A DNA stretch of 64,000 bases from Lachnospiraceae bacterium (GCA_015057635.1 SVEB01000090.1:17272-81271), one strand, 5' to 3'. Shown: positions 55,014 to 63,515, counted from the first letter of the stretch. Numbers and translations: made by a program. The notes: generated by a model from the letters alone, not told the origin.

Positions 55014-55751
55014 ATGGAGAATTTATCGAAATTAATGGATGTTGCCAGAAGCAATATCGGATTTCTGCTTATCTGTGTAGGAATCATTGCGGCCGTGATA
55101 CTGTCTGCTTATGCGGCAGAAGCAGCGATTGCGAAAAAAAGAGGGGTACCAAGAAAGAATTCGAAATTAAAGGTAAGACGCCTGACGATTATCGCGATGT
55201 TATCGGCTATTTCCATTGTGCTGATGCTATTTGAAATTCCGTTAGGATTTCTGCCTTCCTTTTATAAAATTGATTTAAGTGAGCTTCCGGTTATTATCGG
55301 GGCATTTACATTAGGACCGGTAGCCGGTGTTGTCATTGAGTTTGTGAAGATCTTTTTGAATCTTCTGATCACTGGTACTCAGACGATGTTTGTTGGAGAA
55401 CTGGCAAACTTTTTAATCGGCTGTGCCTTTGTTATCCCGGCTTCTTTCATTTACTATATGAAGAAGGGCAAGAAGTCTGCAATCATCGGGCTTGCGACAG
55501 GGACAGTCGTTATGGTCGTTGCGGGCTGTGTGTTAAATGCTTTCGTACTTCTTCCGAAATATGCGGAAGTATTCCAGATGCCGCTTGATGCATTGATTGA
55601 AATGGGAACAGAGAAAAATGCCGGAATCAAAGGCATGTTTACCTTTGTTGTATTGGCGGTGGCGCCATTTAATCTGATCAAAGGCAGTGCGGTTTCCATT
55701 ATTACAGTGGCAATCTATAAAAAAATCAGTCATATCCTAAAAGGCGAGTAA
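55014..55751 (+). CDS. ribU: Riboflavin transporter RibU (ECF S component)
   Basis: The 245-residue protein has the RibU core from ~residue 58: LTIIAMLSAISIVLMLFEIPLGFLPSFYKIDLSELPVIIGAF and the GPVAGVVIEFVKIFLNLL helix, six helices in total. It is the substrate-binding part of an energy-coupling-factor importer for riboflavin. An extra N-terminal membrane helix (~17-38) and a basic linker make it ~50 residues longer than usual RibU. The start has an aaggagag site. Control by the FMN riboswitch supports the substrate. Confidence 0.94.
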   Translation: MENLSKLMDVARSNIGFLLICVGIIAAVILSAYAAEAAIAKKRGVPRKNSKLKVRRLTIIAMLSAISIVLMLFEIPLGFLPSFYKIDLSELPVIIGAFTLGPVAGVVIEFVKIFLNLLITGTQTMFVGELANFLIGCAFVIPASFIYYMKKGKKSAIIGLATGTVVMVVAGCVLNAFVLLPKYAEVFQMPLDALIEMGTEKNAGIKGMFTFVVLAVAPFNLIKGSAVSIITVAIYKKISHILKGE

Positions 55752-55778
55752 TGTTGCAAATATGGTGCAAATGCCATA

Positions 55779-55823
55779 AAAAGCTGGAATGCTGTGTAAA
55801 AAGCAGTTTTCCAGCTTTTTTTC
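55779..55823 (+). terminator. ribU terminator
   Basis: aaaaagctggaa...ttccagcttttttt with an inner tgct/agca forms a hairpin followed by a T run. Confidence 0.82.
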
Positions 55824-56056
55824 TTAAAATAATAAATTTTTTCGTGTTTTAAGAAAAGACGATGTTTTTAGGAACAGATTTTCGACAAGACTTTTAATGT
55901 ACAAAGCATTGGTGCTTTAAACCATAAATATAGTGTGTTTTCAAAGAAAAACGATTTGTGGCATCTGTTTTGGAAAATGGGATGTTCCTGCAAGGAGGGG
56001 GAGGAATATGCGGTTTTGTCAGCATTTTAAAGGGGTGAGGGCGGCCCGGGCAGGGC

Positions 56057-56084
56057 TTGAAATTATATGATTATATGCTATAAT
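56057..56084 (+). promoter_or_regulatory. Promoter of the YcxB-tsaE-tsaB-rimI run
   Basis: TTGAAA (56057-56062), a 16-bp spacer and TATAAT (56079-56084) preceded by a TG extension. Confidence 0.75.
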
Positions 56085-56199
56085 GGGCATTGTATGCACG
56101 CAGAAAGCAAAGAATGAAAAATTGTGCTAATGGGGAATAAAAGCCTTATGAAATGCGGCGCGTAATAACAAAAATGCACCTTATGATAAAGGAGGCTAT

Positions 56200-56703
56200 A
56201 TGGAAGAAGTTAGATTTAGTACCCAGGTAGGCGTGAAAGACATGTATCGTTTTATGATGCATCATGCGTATATAGGAGTATCAGGAATCGTGAATCTGGT
56301 AATTAGTGGAGGAGCTTTTGTCCTTTTAGTTACAGGAGCAGGTCAGGGTTCTGCATTTAACAATGCATTATTGATTTTAATTGCGTGTATGTTTACCATC
56401 ATTAATCCGATTTTACTGTTTTATAAATCAGCGAAACAGGTAAAGCTCACGCCGATGTTTCAGAAACCGTTGGACTATGTGGTGAATGAAGAGGCGATTG
56501 TGGTAAGCCAGAGCGGCGAACAGCTTTCTCTTAACTGGAAGGATGTCCGCAAGGTAGTGGAAACAGGAAGCGCCATTTATTTATATTTGTCTTTAACAAG
56601 AGCGTATATTATTCCAAAAGAGAATCTGAAGGAAAATCTGAATGGTTTCAAGGCACTCGTAAGGGATCATGTGGAGAAGAAGGCTTGCAAGTTAAAGAAA
56701 TAG
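56200..56703 (+). CDS. YcxB-like membrane protein
   Basis: The 167-residue protein has two membrane helices (~25-45 and ~52-72) and a C-terminal domain with the family's FQKPLDYVVNEEAIVVSQSGEQLSLNWKDVRKVVET block, followed by YLYLSLTRAYIIPKE. YcxB-type proteins are of unknown function; the C-terminal part resembles a small PH-like fold (inference from pattern). It precedes tsaE by 16 bp and shares the promoter at 56057. Confidence 0.8.
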   Translation: MEEVRFSTQVGVKDMYRFMMHHAYIGVSGIVNLVISGGAFVLLVTGAGQGSAFNNALLILIACMFTIINPILLFYKSAKQVKLTPMFQKPLDYVVNEEAIVVSQSGEQLSLNWKDVRKVVETGSAIYLYLSLTRAYIIPKENLKENLNGFKALVRDHVEKKACKLKK

Positions 56704-56719
56704 TTTGTAAGGAGTAAGC

Positions 56720-57139
56720 ATGATAATAGAGAGTTTATGCGCAAAAGATACATTTGAATTAGGAAAGCGTCTTGGTGAACAGGCGAAAGCAGGCGATGTA
56801 TATTGTCTGTCAGGAGAACTAGGTGTTGGCAAGACAGAATTTACAAAAGGGTTTGCAATCGGCCTTGGAATTACAGAGCCAATCAGCTCCCCGACCTTTA
56901 CCATTGTACAGGTTTACGAAGAAGGAAGACTTCCGTTTTATCATTTTGATGTGTACCGCATTGCGGACATTGAGGAAATGGACGAGATTGGGTATGAAGA
57001 CTACTTCTATGGCGAAGGTGTCTGTTTAGTGGAATGGGCCGGAATGATAGAAGAACTGCTTCCAGAGAATAAGAAGAATATTCGGATTGAAAAAGATCTT
57101 CAAAAGGGCTATGATTATCGTAGAATTACACTAGACTAG
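56720..57139 (+). CDS. tsaE: tRNA threonylcarbamoyladenosine biosynthesis ATPase TsaE
   Basis: The 139-residue protein has the Walker A block GELGVGKTEFTKG (~32-44), SPTFTIVQVYE (~56) and the HFDVYRIADIEEMDEIGYEDYF block. TsaE is the small ATPase that drives the TsaB-TsaD complex in making t6A37 on ANN-decoding tRNAs. tsaB follows 15 bp later, and tsaD is 3 kb downstream. Confidence 0.95.
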   Translation: MIIESLCAKDTFELGKRLGEQAKAGDVYCLSGELGVGKTEFTKGFAIGLGITEPISSPTFTIVQVYEEGRLPFYHFDVYRIADIEEMDEIGYEDYFYGEGVCLVEWAGMIEELLPENKKNIRIEKDLQKGYDYRRITLD

Positions 57140-57154
57140 GAAGGGTGCTTTTAT

Positions 57155-57859
57155 ATGAAGATATTAGCGATTGATAGTTCCGGACTTGTCGCATCTGTTG
57201 CAGTCGTGACAGAGGATGCGATGTTGGCGGAATATACAGTTAATTATAAAAAAACACATTCTCAGACATTGCTGCCAATGCTTGATGAGATTGTAAAGAT
57301 GATAGAGTTAGATTTAAACGAGATCGATGCTATCGCGGTTGCAAAGGGACCGGGCTCATTTACCGGGCTTCGAATTGGTTCTGCAACAGCGAAGGGACTT
57401 GGACTCGCGCTTGAAAAACCGTTGATCGGAGTACCTACGGTGGACGGACTTGCATACAACTTATGTGGAACAGACCGTGTGATCTGTCCGCTTATGGATG
57501 CAAGAAGAAATCAGGTTTACACAGGATTATATAAGTTTGATGATGAGAAGTTTACGATTATACAGGAACAGATTGCTACGGATATCCACGAAATCATAAA
57601 GCAGATCAATGAGATAGGACAGCCGGTTATTTATCTTGGCGACGGAATGGATGTATATAAGGAAGTACTGATTGAGGAAACAACAGTTCCATATATGTTC
57701 GCACCGGGCCATATGAATAAGCAGAGAGCCGGAGCACTTGGAACGCTTGCGATTCAGTATGCAAAAGAAGGACGCATGGAATCTGCAGCAGAACATGAGC
57801 CGGATTACTTAAGGCTGTCACAGGCAGAACGAGAGCTGGCAGAGAAACAGGGGAAATAA
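57155..57859 (+). CDS. tsaB: tRNA threonylcarbamoyladenosine biosynthesis protein TsaB
   Basis: The 234-residue protein has the ASKHA-fold N terminus ILAIDSSGLVASVAVV and the KGPGSFTGLRIGSATAKGL block (~66). It is the scaffold partner of TsaD and TsaE in t6A synthesis. It ends 2 bp before rimI. Confidence 0.95.
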   Translation: MKILAIDSSGLVASVAVVTEDAMLAEYTVNYKKTHSQTLLPMLDEIVKMIELDLNEIDAIAVAKGPGSFTGLRIGSATAKGLGLALEKPLIGVPTVDGLAYNLCGTDRVICPLMDARRNQVYTGLYKFDDEKFTIIQEQIATDIHEIIKQINEIGQPVIYLGDGMDVYKEVLIEETTVPYMFAPGHMNKQRAGALGTLAIQYAKEGRMESAAEHEPDYLRLSQAERELAEKQGK

Positions 57860-57861
57860 CA

Positions 57862-58290
57862 ATGGTGATTCGCAGAATGGAAGAAAGGGATCTTTCTTCG
57901 GTCGTTGAGATAGAAAACGATACATTTAGTGATCCATGGAGCTATGAAAGTTTCCGAAAGGAAGCGGCTCTTGTGAATAACATCTACCTTGTTGTGGAAA
58001 AAGAGGGCCAGATTGTCGGTTACTGTGGATTATGGGGAATAGCCGGAGAAGGCCAGATTACGAATGTGGCGGTAAAACAGACATGTCGTAATCAAAGGAT
58101 TGGGGAAAAGATGATGGAGGCACTTCTTGATGAGGGGAGGAAGGCTGGCCTTACGGCGTTTACGCTGGAGGTAAGAGTCGGCAATCTTTTTGCAAGAAAG
58201 CTATATCAGAAATTAGGATTCCGGGAGGAAGGAATTCGCAAGAATTTTTATTCACATCCGACAGAAGACGCAGTTATTATGTGGATTTAG
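57862..58290 (+). CDS. rimI: Ribosomal-protein-alanine N-acetyltransferase
   Basis: The 142-residue GNAT protein shows ENDTFSDPWSYESF (~19), the acetyl-CoA site QTCRNQRIGEKMMEALL (~73) and RKLYQKLGFREEGIRKNFY at the C terminus. RimI acetylates the N terminus of ribosomal protein S18. Its place right after tsaB is conserved in many bacteria. Confidence 0.93.
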   Translation: MVIRRMEERDLSSVVEIENDTFSDPWSYESFRKEAALVNNIYLVVEKEGQIVGYCGLWGIAGEGQITNVAVKQTCRNQRIGEKMMEALLDEGRKAGLTAFTLEVRVGNLFARKLYQKLGFREEGIRKNFYSHPTEDAVIMWI

Positions 58291-58346
58291 CGGTTTTTAG
58301 CCTTGAGGGGTGATTTTTGTATAATATGGCTATGGAGGAATGCGGA

Positions 58347-58592
58347 ATGTCTCAGCTGAATAAAGGACGAAAGAAGAAAAAGCCTCTTATATGTAATATG
58401 TGCGGGAGAAGATTACATGTTGAAAAAGGTCTATTGTTGGAAGATGCATGCGAGGTGACAAAGGAGTGGGGTTATTTCTCTACAAGAGATCTTGAAATCC
58501 ATCATTTCACACTATGCGAAGAATGCTACAATAAATTCATTTCCAGCTTCAAAGTACCAGTTGACGTGATCCCTAAGAATGAAGCAATGTAG
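58347..58592 (+). CDS. Small protein with two Cys-x2-Cys pairs
   Basis: The 81-residue protein has a Lys-rich N terminus (RKKKK), CNMCGRRL (~residues 17-24) and LCEECYNKF (~58-66), which together could bind one zinc ion. The middle part is acidic. No catalytic motif is seen and the family is not recognised. The ATG at 58347 follows ggagga by 8 nt; an upstream TTG at 58317 would add 10 residues. It lies behind rimI with a 56-nt gap. Confidence 0.7.
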   Translation: MSQLNKGRKKKKPLICNMCGRRLHVEKGLLLEDACEVTKEWGYFSTRDLEIHHFTLCEECYNKFISSFKVPVDVIPKNEAM

Positions 58593-58600
58593 GGAGAATA

Positions 58601-58796
58601 GCGCAGAAAGTCCCAGGTGGCACGAGGAGCTATATGGCTTCCCGTGTTCGGACGCTGGGTGTACAATATGAGAATCCGTCTTTGTCTATCAGGCAGGTGC
58701 CCTGTCTGCTATTCAAAGACGGATTTTTATATTGTTCCCCCAGAGCCGGACACGAGAAGCCATATAGCCCCGCGCGCCACCTGGGACTTTCTGCGC
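58601..58796. repeat. Interrupted palindrome C of the three-copy structured family
   Basis: It is a 196-nt element. The outer stem is 20 bp (58601-58620 with 58777-58796), the middle stem 13 bp (58629-58641 with 58756-58768) and the inner stem 12 bp (58673-58684 with 58714-58725), all perfect. The conserved module is in the same orientation as in A (gtgttcggacgc...gagccggacac), and the apical loop is the reverse complement of that in B (tatcaggcag...ctgtctgctatt). Confidence 0.88.
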
Positions 58797-58798
58797 CA

Positions 58799-58832
58799 CC
58801 GTACTGCGTTTAAAGGATAAAACGCAGTACGG
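58799..58832. repeat. Short hairpin abutting element C
   Basis: ccgtactgcgttt and aaacgcagtacgg form a 13-bp perfect stem with an 8-nt loop, two bases after element C. Confidence 0.8.
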
Positions 58833-59117
58833 AGAGACAGATGCCTGGGAAGTCTGCAGTACATAAAAATGATATCTGTCTCGTATTTCTCGAATACCAG
58901 ATATCTCCCTACATAATTTACTCATTATCTCATTACCCTAATCATATGATCCTTATTCCATTTTTTATCCTTTTATCTCTTCCGCCCCCCGTCACATCCT
59001 CTTCATCCTCTTTCCTTTTTATCGCCTTCCATACCCCACCACACTCTCTTCAGTGTCGCATCTTCACCGCTGCCTCTTCAGTCCCGCTTTCTCGCCCGCC
59101 CACCCTGCCGCACTCGC

Positions 59118-59195
59118 ACAATGCGTTTCACTCTGCGAAACGCATTGTGAGGTGCCCTCCGCCCCATCTCCGGCCGATTGGGCGGAGGGCACCTC
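59118..59195. repeat. Two abutting perfect hairpins (element D)
   Basis: acaatgcgtttc/gaaacgcattgt (12 bp, 59118-59148) is followed without a gap by gaggtgccctccgccc/gggcggagggcacctc (16 bp, 59149-59195). Read on the minus strand the order is G+C-rich hairpin, short hairpin, then gggtgggcggg at 59105-59095, the same order as at the end of element A. Confidence 0.8.
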
Positions 59196-59324
59196 CCCCG
59201 AATCCCAGTGAATAACCCCCCGTGCATTTGGGAAGTCTTTTAGGGAGAAATGCGGGTTGAATAGGGGGAAGGAATATGCTAAGATATAGCGTGTGAAAAT
59301 ATAGTAGAAATACGGAGAAAACGT

Positions 59325-60239
59325 ATGCTTGATGTTTGTTTATTAGGAACAAGTGGCATGATGCCGTTGCCGGGAAGATGGCTGACAGCACTTATGACAC
59401 GTTTAAATGGAAGCAGCCTTCTAATCGACTGTGGCGAAGGTACACAGATCGCCATTAAAGAAAAAGGCTGGAGCTTTCATTCCATAGATGTAATCTGCTT
59501 TACCCATTATCATGGAGATCATATCAGCGGTCTTCCGGGATTATTATTATCCATGGGCAATGCAGATCGAACCGAACCGGTTACGATGATTGGACCAAAA
59601 GGATTAGAACGAGTAGTGAATGCGCTTCGCGTAATCGCGCCGGAACTTCCATTTCCAATTCAATTTATTGAAGTAAGCGGTCCAAGTGAGACCATTACCA
59701 TTAAGGATTACAATATTACGGCATTTCGCGTGAATCATAACGTGACCTGCTATGGTTATACAATAGATGTAAACCGCGTAGGCCGTTTTATGCCGGAGAA
59801 GGCACTCGAAAATGGTGTCCCAAAGGAATTCTGGAGCAGACTTCAGAAAGGAGAGACTTTAGAGAAGGATGGTGTGGTATTTACACCGGATTCTATATTA
59901 GGGCCTCCTAGAAAGGGAATTAAGCTCACATACTGTACCGATACCCGCCCAGTGCCGGCTATTGTGGAACATGCGAAGGGATCGGATCTGTTTATCTGTG
60001 AGGGCATGTACGGAGAAGCCGGAAAAGAGAAGAAGGCAGCAGAGAATAAGCATATGACCTTCTATGAAGCAGCAGACCTTGCAAAACGGGCAGAGGTGTC
60101 TGAATTATGGCTGACTCATTACAGTCCGTCTCTTACAAGACCGGAAGAGTTTATGAAGGATACCAAGAAGATCTTCCCGAACGCGAAAGCAGGGAAAGAT
60201 AAGAAGAGTGTTACATTAGAGTTTAATAAAGATGAATAA
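59325..60239 (+). CDS. rnz: Ribonuclease Z
   Basis: The 304-residue metallo-beta-lactamase-fold protein has LGTSGMMPLPGR at the N terminus, the zinc motif THYHGDHISGLPG (~65), FRVNHNVTCYGY (~141), a YCTDTRPVPA block (~212) and a C-terminal LTHYSPS (~262). It processes the 3' end of tRNA precursors. The exposed GGGxR-type loop and length fit RNase Z of Firmicutes. Confidence 0.92.
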   Translation: MLDVCLLGTSGMMPLPGRWLTALMTRLNGSSLLIDCGEGTQIAIKEKGWSFHSIDVICFTHYHGDHISGLPGLLLSMGNADRTEPVTMIGPKGLERVVNALRVIAPELPFPIQFIEVSGPSETITIKDYNITAFRVNHNVTCYGYTIDVNRVGRFMPEKALENGVPKEFWSRLQKGETLEKDGVVFTPDSILGPPRKGIKLTYCTDTRPVPAIVEHAKGSDLFICEGMYGEAGKEKKAAENKHMTFYEAADLAKRAEVSELWLTHYSPSLTRPEEFMKDTKKIFPNAKAGKDKKSVTLEFNKDE

Positions 60240-60292
60240 TACGAAAGATAAAAACGATCAAAATGATCAGTATGGGGGAAGGTGACTTTCAT

Positions 60293-60874
60293 ATGAAGAA
60301 AAAAGGCACATTGAAGACTTTTTTAGTTATGTTAGTGCTGGCGGCAGGAATACTGGCCGGATATTATGCGATTAATAACCGGGCGGAACAGAAAGCGGAA
60401 GCACAGTATGTAGAGACGGAGAAGGATAAGCTGTTAACAAGGAATATAGAAAACTCTTATCCGGCTACGCCAAGAGAAGTGGTGAAGCTTTACAGCCGTA
60501 TCTTAAAATGTATCTATAATGAGGATCTTACGGAAGCGGAAATGAAGGATCTGATGAAGCAGGCAAGGCTTTTATATGATGAAGAGCTTCTTGAAGAGAA
60601 TCCGGAAGACAATAATGTGAATGAACTGAAAATAGAACGTGAGCAGTATAAAGCAGAGAAAAAGAGCATTTTCAGTGTTGCCATTGAGAAAGCGAATAAT
60701 GTGATCACATGGACGGATGCGGGAAAAGAGTATGCAAGCATCGTGGCATGTTACACGTTAAAGGAAGATGTGACCTATACAAGAACATATGAAAAGTTCC
60801 TTCTAAGGAAGGATTTAACCGGCCGCTATAAGATAGTCGGCTGGGGGATGGCAGAAGAAGCCGATATGGAATAG
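60293..60874 (+). CDS. Membrane-anchored protein of unknown function
   Basis: The 193-residue protein has a basic N terminus (MKKKGTLK) and one membrane helix (~8-26), then a soluble domain with SYPATPREVVKLYSRILKCIY (~54), a helical charged middle and WTDAGKEYASIVACYTLKEDVTYTRTYEKFLLRK towards the end. The TPxEVVxLYxRI block resembles a domain of unknown function found in Lachnospiraceae (recollection, not checked). It probably faces the outside. The ATG at 60293 follows ggggaagg; upstream in-frame starts lack a site. Confidence 0.7.
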   Translation: MKKKGTLKTFLVMLVLAAGILAGYYAINNRAEQKAEAQYVETEKDKLLTRNIENSYPATPREVVKLYSRILKCIYNEDLTEAEMKDLMKQARLLYDEELLEENPEDNNVNELKIEREQYKAEKKSIFSVAIEKANNVITWTDAGKEYASIVACYTLKEDVTYTRTYEKFLLRKDLTGRYKIVGWGMAEEADME

Positions 60875-61007
60875 CACTACAATTAAATGCAACGAACAGG
60901 CAGGTGTCCTAAGGGTCAGTGTAAGAACACTTTCTTTTAGGACATTTGCCATATGAATGAAAAATGGGACAGCAGGCTGTCTTATGATACAGAGAGGAAA
61001 GGATACT

Positions 61008-62030
61008 ATGGATAAGGATACATTAATTTTGGCAATTGAGTCATCATGTGATGAGACAGCAGCTGCTGTTGTAAAGAACGGAAGGGAAGTCTTATCAAAT
61101 GTGATCTCTTCACAGATCGCACTTCATACGCTGTATGGCGGAGTTGTGCCGGAAATCGCATCCAGAAAGCATATTGAAAAGATTAATCAGGTGATTGAGG
61201 AAGCGTTAAAGGAAGCAAACGTAACATTAAAAGATCTTGACGCGATCGGCGTTACCTATGGGCCTGGCCTTGTAGGGGCTCTATTAGTAGGGGTAGCGGA
61301 AGCAAAAGCGATCAGCTATGCTGCTAAGCTTCCTCTTGTAGGCGTTCATCATATTGAAGGTCATGTTTCTGCGAATTATATTGAACATAAGGAATTAGAA
61401 CCGCCATTTATGTGTCTGATCGTATCCGGTGGTCATACGCACCTTGTAATCGTAAAGGAATACGGAAAGTACGAAATCGTAGGACGTACCCATGATGATG
61501 CGGCAGGTGAGGCATATGATAAGGTGGCAAGAGCCATTGGTCTTGGATATCCGGGAGGACCTAAGATTGACAAGCTTGCGAAGGAAGGAAATCCGAAAGC
61601 GATTGCATTCCCAAGGGCTCATATCGACGGCGCGCCATTTGACTTTAGTTTCAGTGGCGTGAAATCTGCGGTATTAAACTATATTAATTCCTGTGAAATG
61701 AAGCAGGAAGAGATCAATCGTGCCGATGTGGCGGCTTCTTTCCAGCAGGCGGTTGTGGATGTGCTTGTATCAAAGACCATTGCGGCTGCAAAAGAGTATG
61801 GTCTTGATCAGGTGGCGATTGCAGGCGGTGTTGCATCCAACTCTGCGTTAAGAGCGGCGATGACAGAAGCATGTGAGAAGAATAAGCTGAAATTATTCTA
61901 TCCATCTCCAATTTATTGTACCGATAATGCGGCCATGATTGGTGCGGCAGCTTATTATGAATATAAGAATGGCGCGCGTGCCGGCCTTGATCTGAATGCG
62001 GTTCCAAACCTTAAGATTGGACAGAGATAA
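61008..62030 (+). CDS. tsaD: tRNA N6-threonylcarbamoyltransferase TsaD
   Basis: The 340-residue ASKHA-fold protein has [14 protein letters not shown] at the N terminus, the metal-binding [12 protein letters not shown] (~110), a [12 protein letters not shown] block, [14 protein letters not shown] (~210) and a [15 protein letters not shown] block. It transfers the threonylcarbamoyl group to A37 of tRNA with TsaB and TsaE (56.7-57.9 kb). The start at 61008 has a gagaggaaagg site; a longer frame from 60957 adds no family residues. Confidence 0.96.
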   Translation: MDKDTLILAIESSCDETAAAVVKNGREVLSNVISSQIALHTLYGGVVPEIASRKHIEKINQVIEEALKEANVTLKDLDAIGVTYGPGLVGALLVGVAEAKAISYAAKLPLVGVHHIEGHVSANYIEHKELEPPFMCLIVSGGHTHLVIVKEYGKYEIVGRTHDDAAGEAYDKVARAIGLGYPGGPKIDKLAKEGNPKAIAFPRAHIDGAPFDFSFSGVKSAVLNYINSCEMKQEEINRADVAASFQQAVVDVLVSKTIAAAKEYGLDQVAIAGGVASNSALRAAMTEACEKNKLKLFYPSPIYCTDNAAMIGAAAYYEYKNGARAGLDLNAVPNLKIGQR

Positions 62031-62040
62031 GAGGGAGCAC

Positions 62041-62739
62041 ATGAAGAAGAGATCGACGGCAATTGTTTTAGCGGCAGGAATGGGCAGCAGAATGCAGAGC
62101 AAAATAGCAAAACAGTATATGCTGCTTTGCGGAAAGCCAGTATTATATTATTCGTTAGCTGCATTTGAACAGTCAGAAGTAGATGATATAATACTGGTAG
62201 TTGGAAAAGAGGAAATCGAGTACTGCAAACGAGAGATTGTAGAACGCTATGAGATAACGAAGGTCCGTGCTATTGTAACAGGAGGCAGCGAACGCTATTT
62301 ATCCGTAATCAATGGCCTTGACTGTGTTGTGGGTGCGGATTATGTGATGGTACATGACGGAGCAAGACCATTTGTCACACCGGGCATGATCGCAGAGCTG
62401 TTAAACGCGTTAAAGGAAAAGGAAGCGCTTGTAGTAGGTGTGCCTTCGAAGGATACAGTGAAGCTTGTAGATGCCAATGGTATGGTGACAGAGACACCGG
62501 ATCGAAAGACGGTGTATAATATCCAGACTCCGCAGGCATTCTCTTATTCTCTTTTGCGGAGTGCATATGATAAGCTGTTAGAAGAAAAGGCAGTTATGGT
62601 AACCGATGATGCGATGGTGGTGGAACAGATGCTTGGAGCTAAGGTTACGGTTGTAATGGGAAGCTATCAGAATATCAAGATCACCACACCGGAAGATATG
62701 ATCGTGGCAGAAGCTTTCTTAAATAGAGGAGAACAGTAA
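62041..62739 (+). CDS. ispD: 2-C-methyl-D-erythritol 4-phosphate cytidylyltransferase
   Basis: The 232-residue protein has the nucleotidyltransferase N terminus TAIVLAAGMGSRMQS with the Lys of AKQYMLL (~23), VHDGARPFV (~104) and IQTPQAFSY (~160), all IspD signatures. It makes CDP-methylerythritol in the non-mevalonate isoprenoid pathway. The start at 62041 follows agaggga and lies 10 bp after tsaD, so the two are co-transcribed. A long terminator follows. Confidence 0.94.
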   Translation: MKKRSTAIVLAAGMGSRMQSKIAKQYMLLCGKPVLYYSLAAFEQSEVDDIILVVGKEEIEYCKREIVERYEITKVRAIVTGGSERYLSVINGLDCVVGADYVMVHDGARPFVTPGMIAELLNALKEKEALVVGVPSKDTVKLVDANGMVTETPDRKTVYNIQTPQAFSYSLLRSAYDKLLEEKAVMVTDDAMVVEQMLGAKVTVVMGSYQNIKITTPEDMIVAEAFLNRGEQ

Positions 62740-62805
62740 GGAAAGCCACACATAAGCAGGCAAGATACAAGCCAGATTGTACAGCTAAAGAGTAGACAGT
62801 TATAG

Positions 62806-62865
62806 AAAAGGAATGGGGGCTTTGTACATTACGTTTCGTAATGTTACAAAGCCTCCATTCCTTTT
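62806..62865 (+). terminator. Long hairpin behind ispD
   Basis: The arms aaaaggaatgggggctttgt and acaaagcctccattcctttt continue inwards to a cgt...acg loop, giving ~28 bp with one G-T pair and one bulge. T runs are present on the plus side. Confidence 0.75.
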
Positions 62866-63223
62866 AGTGTATTACAGGGGCTGCATTCGTTTTATGTGTC
62901 GGTCTTTATGTACTGCATTGATGTATGGAAAGAGGAGCCTTATTAGAGATATACGTGTATGATAGGCAGAGAGGTTGTTTCCAGCAGCAGTAATACGGGA
63001 TTATGACAAAAAAGATAAAAAATAATAATATTCGACATTTTGCGATACATCTACAAATTATCAGATAAATCAGAATATTATTTAAAATTCAATCCATAAT
63101 ATAAGAGAAGGATGCAGAATTGTATTGTATATAATGACGGCAAAATGGAAGAATTGAGATAAAATTAGGATAAAAATACACATATTTACAATAAAAAACA
63201 TTAATTTTTTTATTAAAAAGTGC

Positions 63224-63252
63224 TTGACATATGCTTTTTCCTATGTTAAACT
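63224..63252 (+). promoter_or_regulatory. tRNA-Ser promoter
   Basis: TTGACA (63224-63229), a 17-bp spacer and TAAACT (63247-63252), 20 bp ahead of the first tRNA-Ser. Confidence 0.75.
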
Positions 63253-63272
63253 AACTAAGCGTTAAACGTGAT

Positions 63273-63358
63273 GCAGAGGTGTCCGAGTGGTTTAAGGAGC
63301 TGGTCTTGAAAACCAGTGATTCCGAAAGGGACCGTGGGTTCGAATCCCACCTTCTGCG
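63273..63358 (+). tRNA. tRNA-Ser (anticodon TGA)
   Basis: An 86-nt class II tRNA: acceptor gcagagg/cttctgc, anticodon stem ctggt/accag with loop cttgaaa (TGA), a long variable arm tgattccgaaaggga, and T loop ttcgaat. No CCA is encoded. Confidence 0.94.
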
Positions 63359-63426
63359 CTCGAATGAGAAATCATTCAACTTAATAAAATGGGTTGCAAA
63401 GCTTTAAGCAAGCGATGCACTTGATT

Positions 63427-63515
63427 GGAGAAATACCCAAGCGGCTGAAGGGGCTCCCCTGGAAAGGGAGTAGGTCGTTAATAGCGGCGCGAGGGTTCAA
63501 ATCCCTCTTTCTCCG
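63427..63515 (+). tRNA. tRNA-Ser (anticodon GGA)
   Basis: An 89-nt class II tRNA: acceptor ggagaaa/tttctcc, anticodon stem ctccc/gggag with loop ctggaaa (GGA), a long variable arm and T loop ttcaaat. It lies 69 nt after the TGA tRNA in the same transcript direction. Confidence 0.94.

Larger units (their letters stand above)
55752..56199 (+). other. Gap between ribU and the YcxB-like gene (448 nt)
   Basis: It contains the ribU terminator at its start and the promoter at 56057-56084 near its end. The middle (~55830-56040) shows no supported feature; an aaggaggggga word at ~55997 precedes only a short frame. Confidence 0.55.
58593..59324. other. Non-coding region with elements C and D (732 nt)
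   Basis: The largest gap in the right half holds element C (58601-58796), an adjoining 13-bp hairpin (58799-58832), a gagacagat...atctgtctc repeat, a ~130-nt C+T-rich stretch, and then two abutting hairpins (59118-59148, 59149-59195). No protein-like frame is seen. Confidence 0.7.
62740..63272 (+). other. Gap between ispD and the tRNA-Ser pair (533 nt)
   Basis: It holds the 60-nt hairpin at 62806-62865 and, at the right end, the tRNA promoter at 63224-63252. The A+T-rich middle (~62880-63210) shows no supported gene or repeat. Confidence 0.6.

Noticed and set aside
8459..59195. Multiple palindromes as a possible CRISPR array
   Set aside because: The repeats are few, unequal, kilobases apart and have no regular spacers; no cas genes are present.
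58617..59391. Open frames across elements C and D
   Set aside because: They read through perfect inverted repeats in both directions and give biased Pro/Ser/Arg-rich peptides, so they are not credible proteins.
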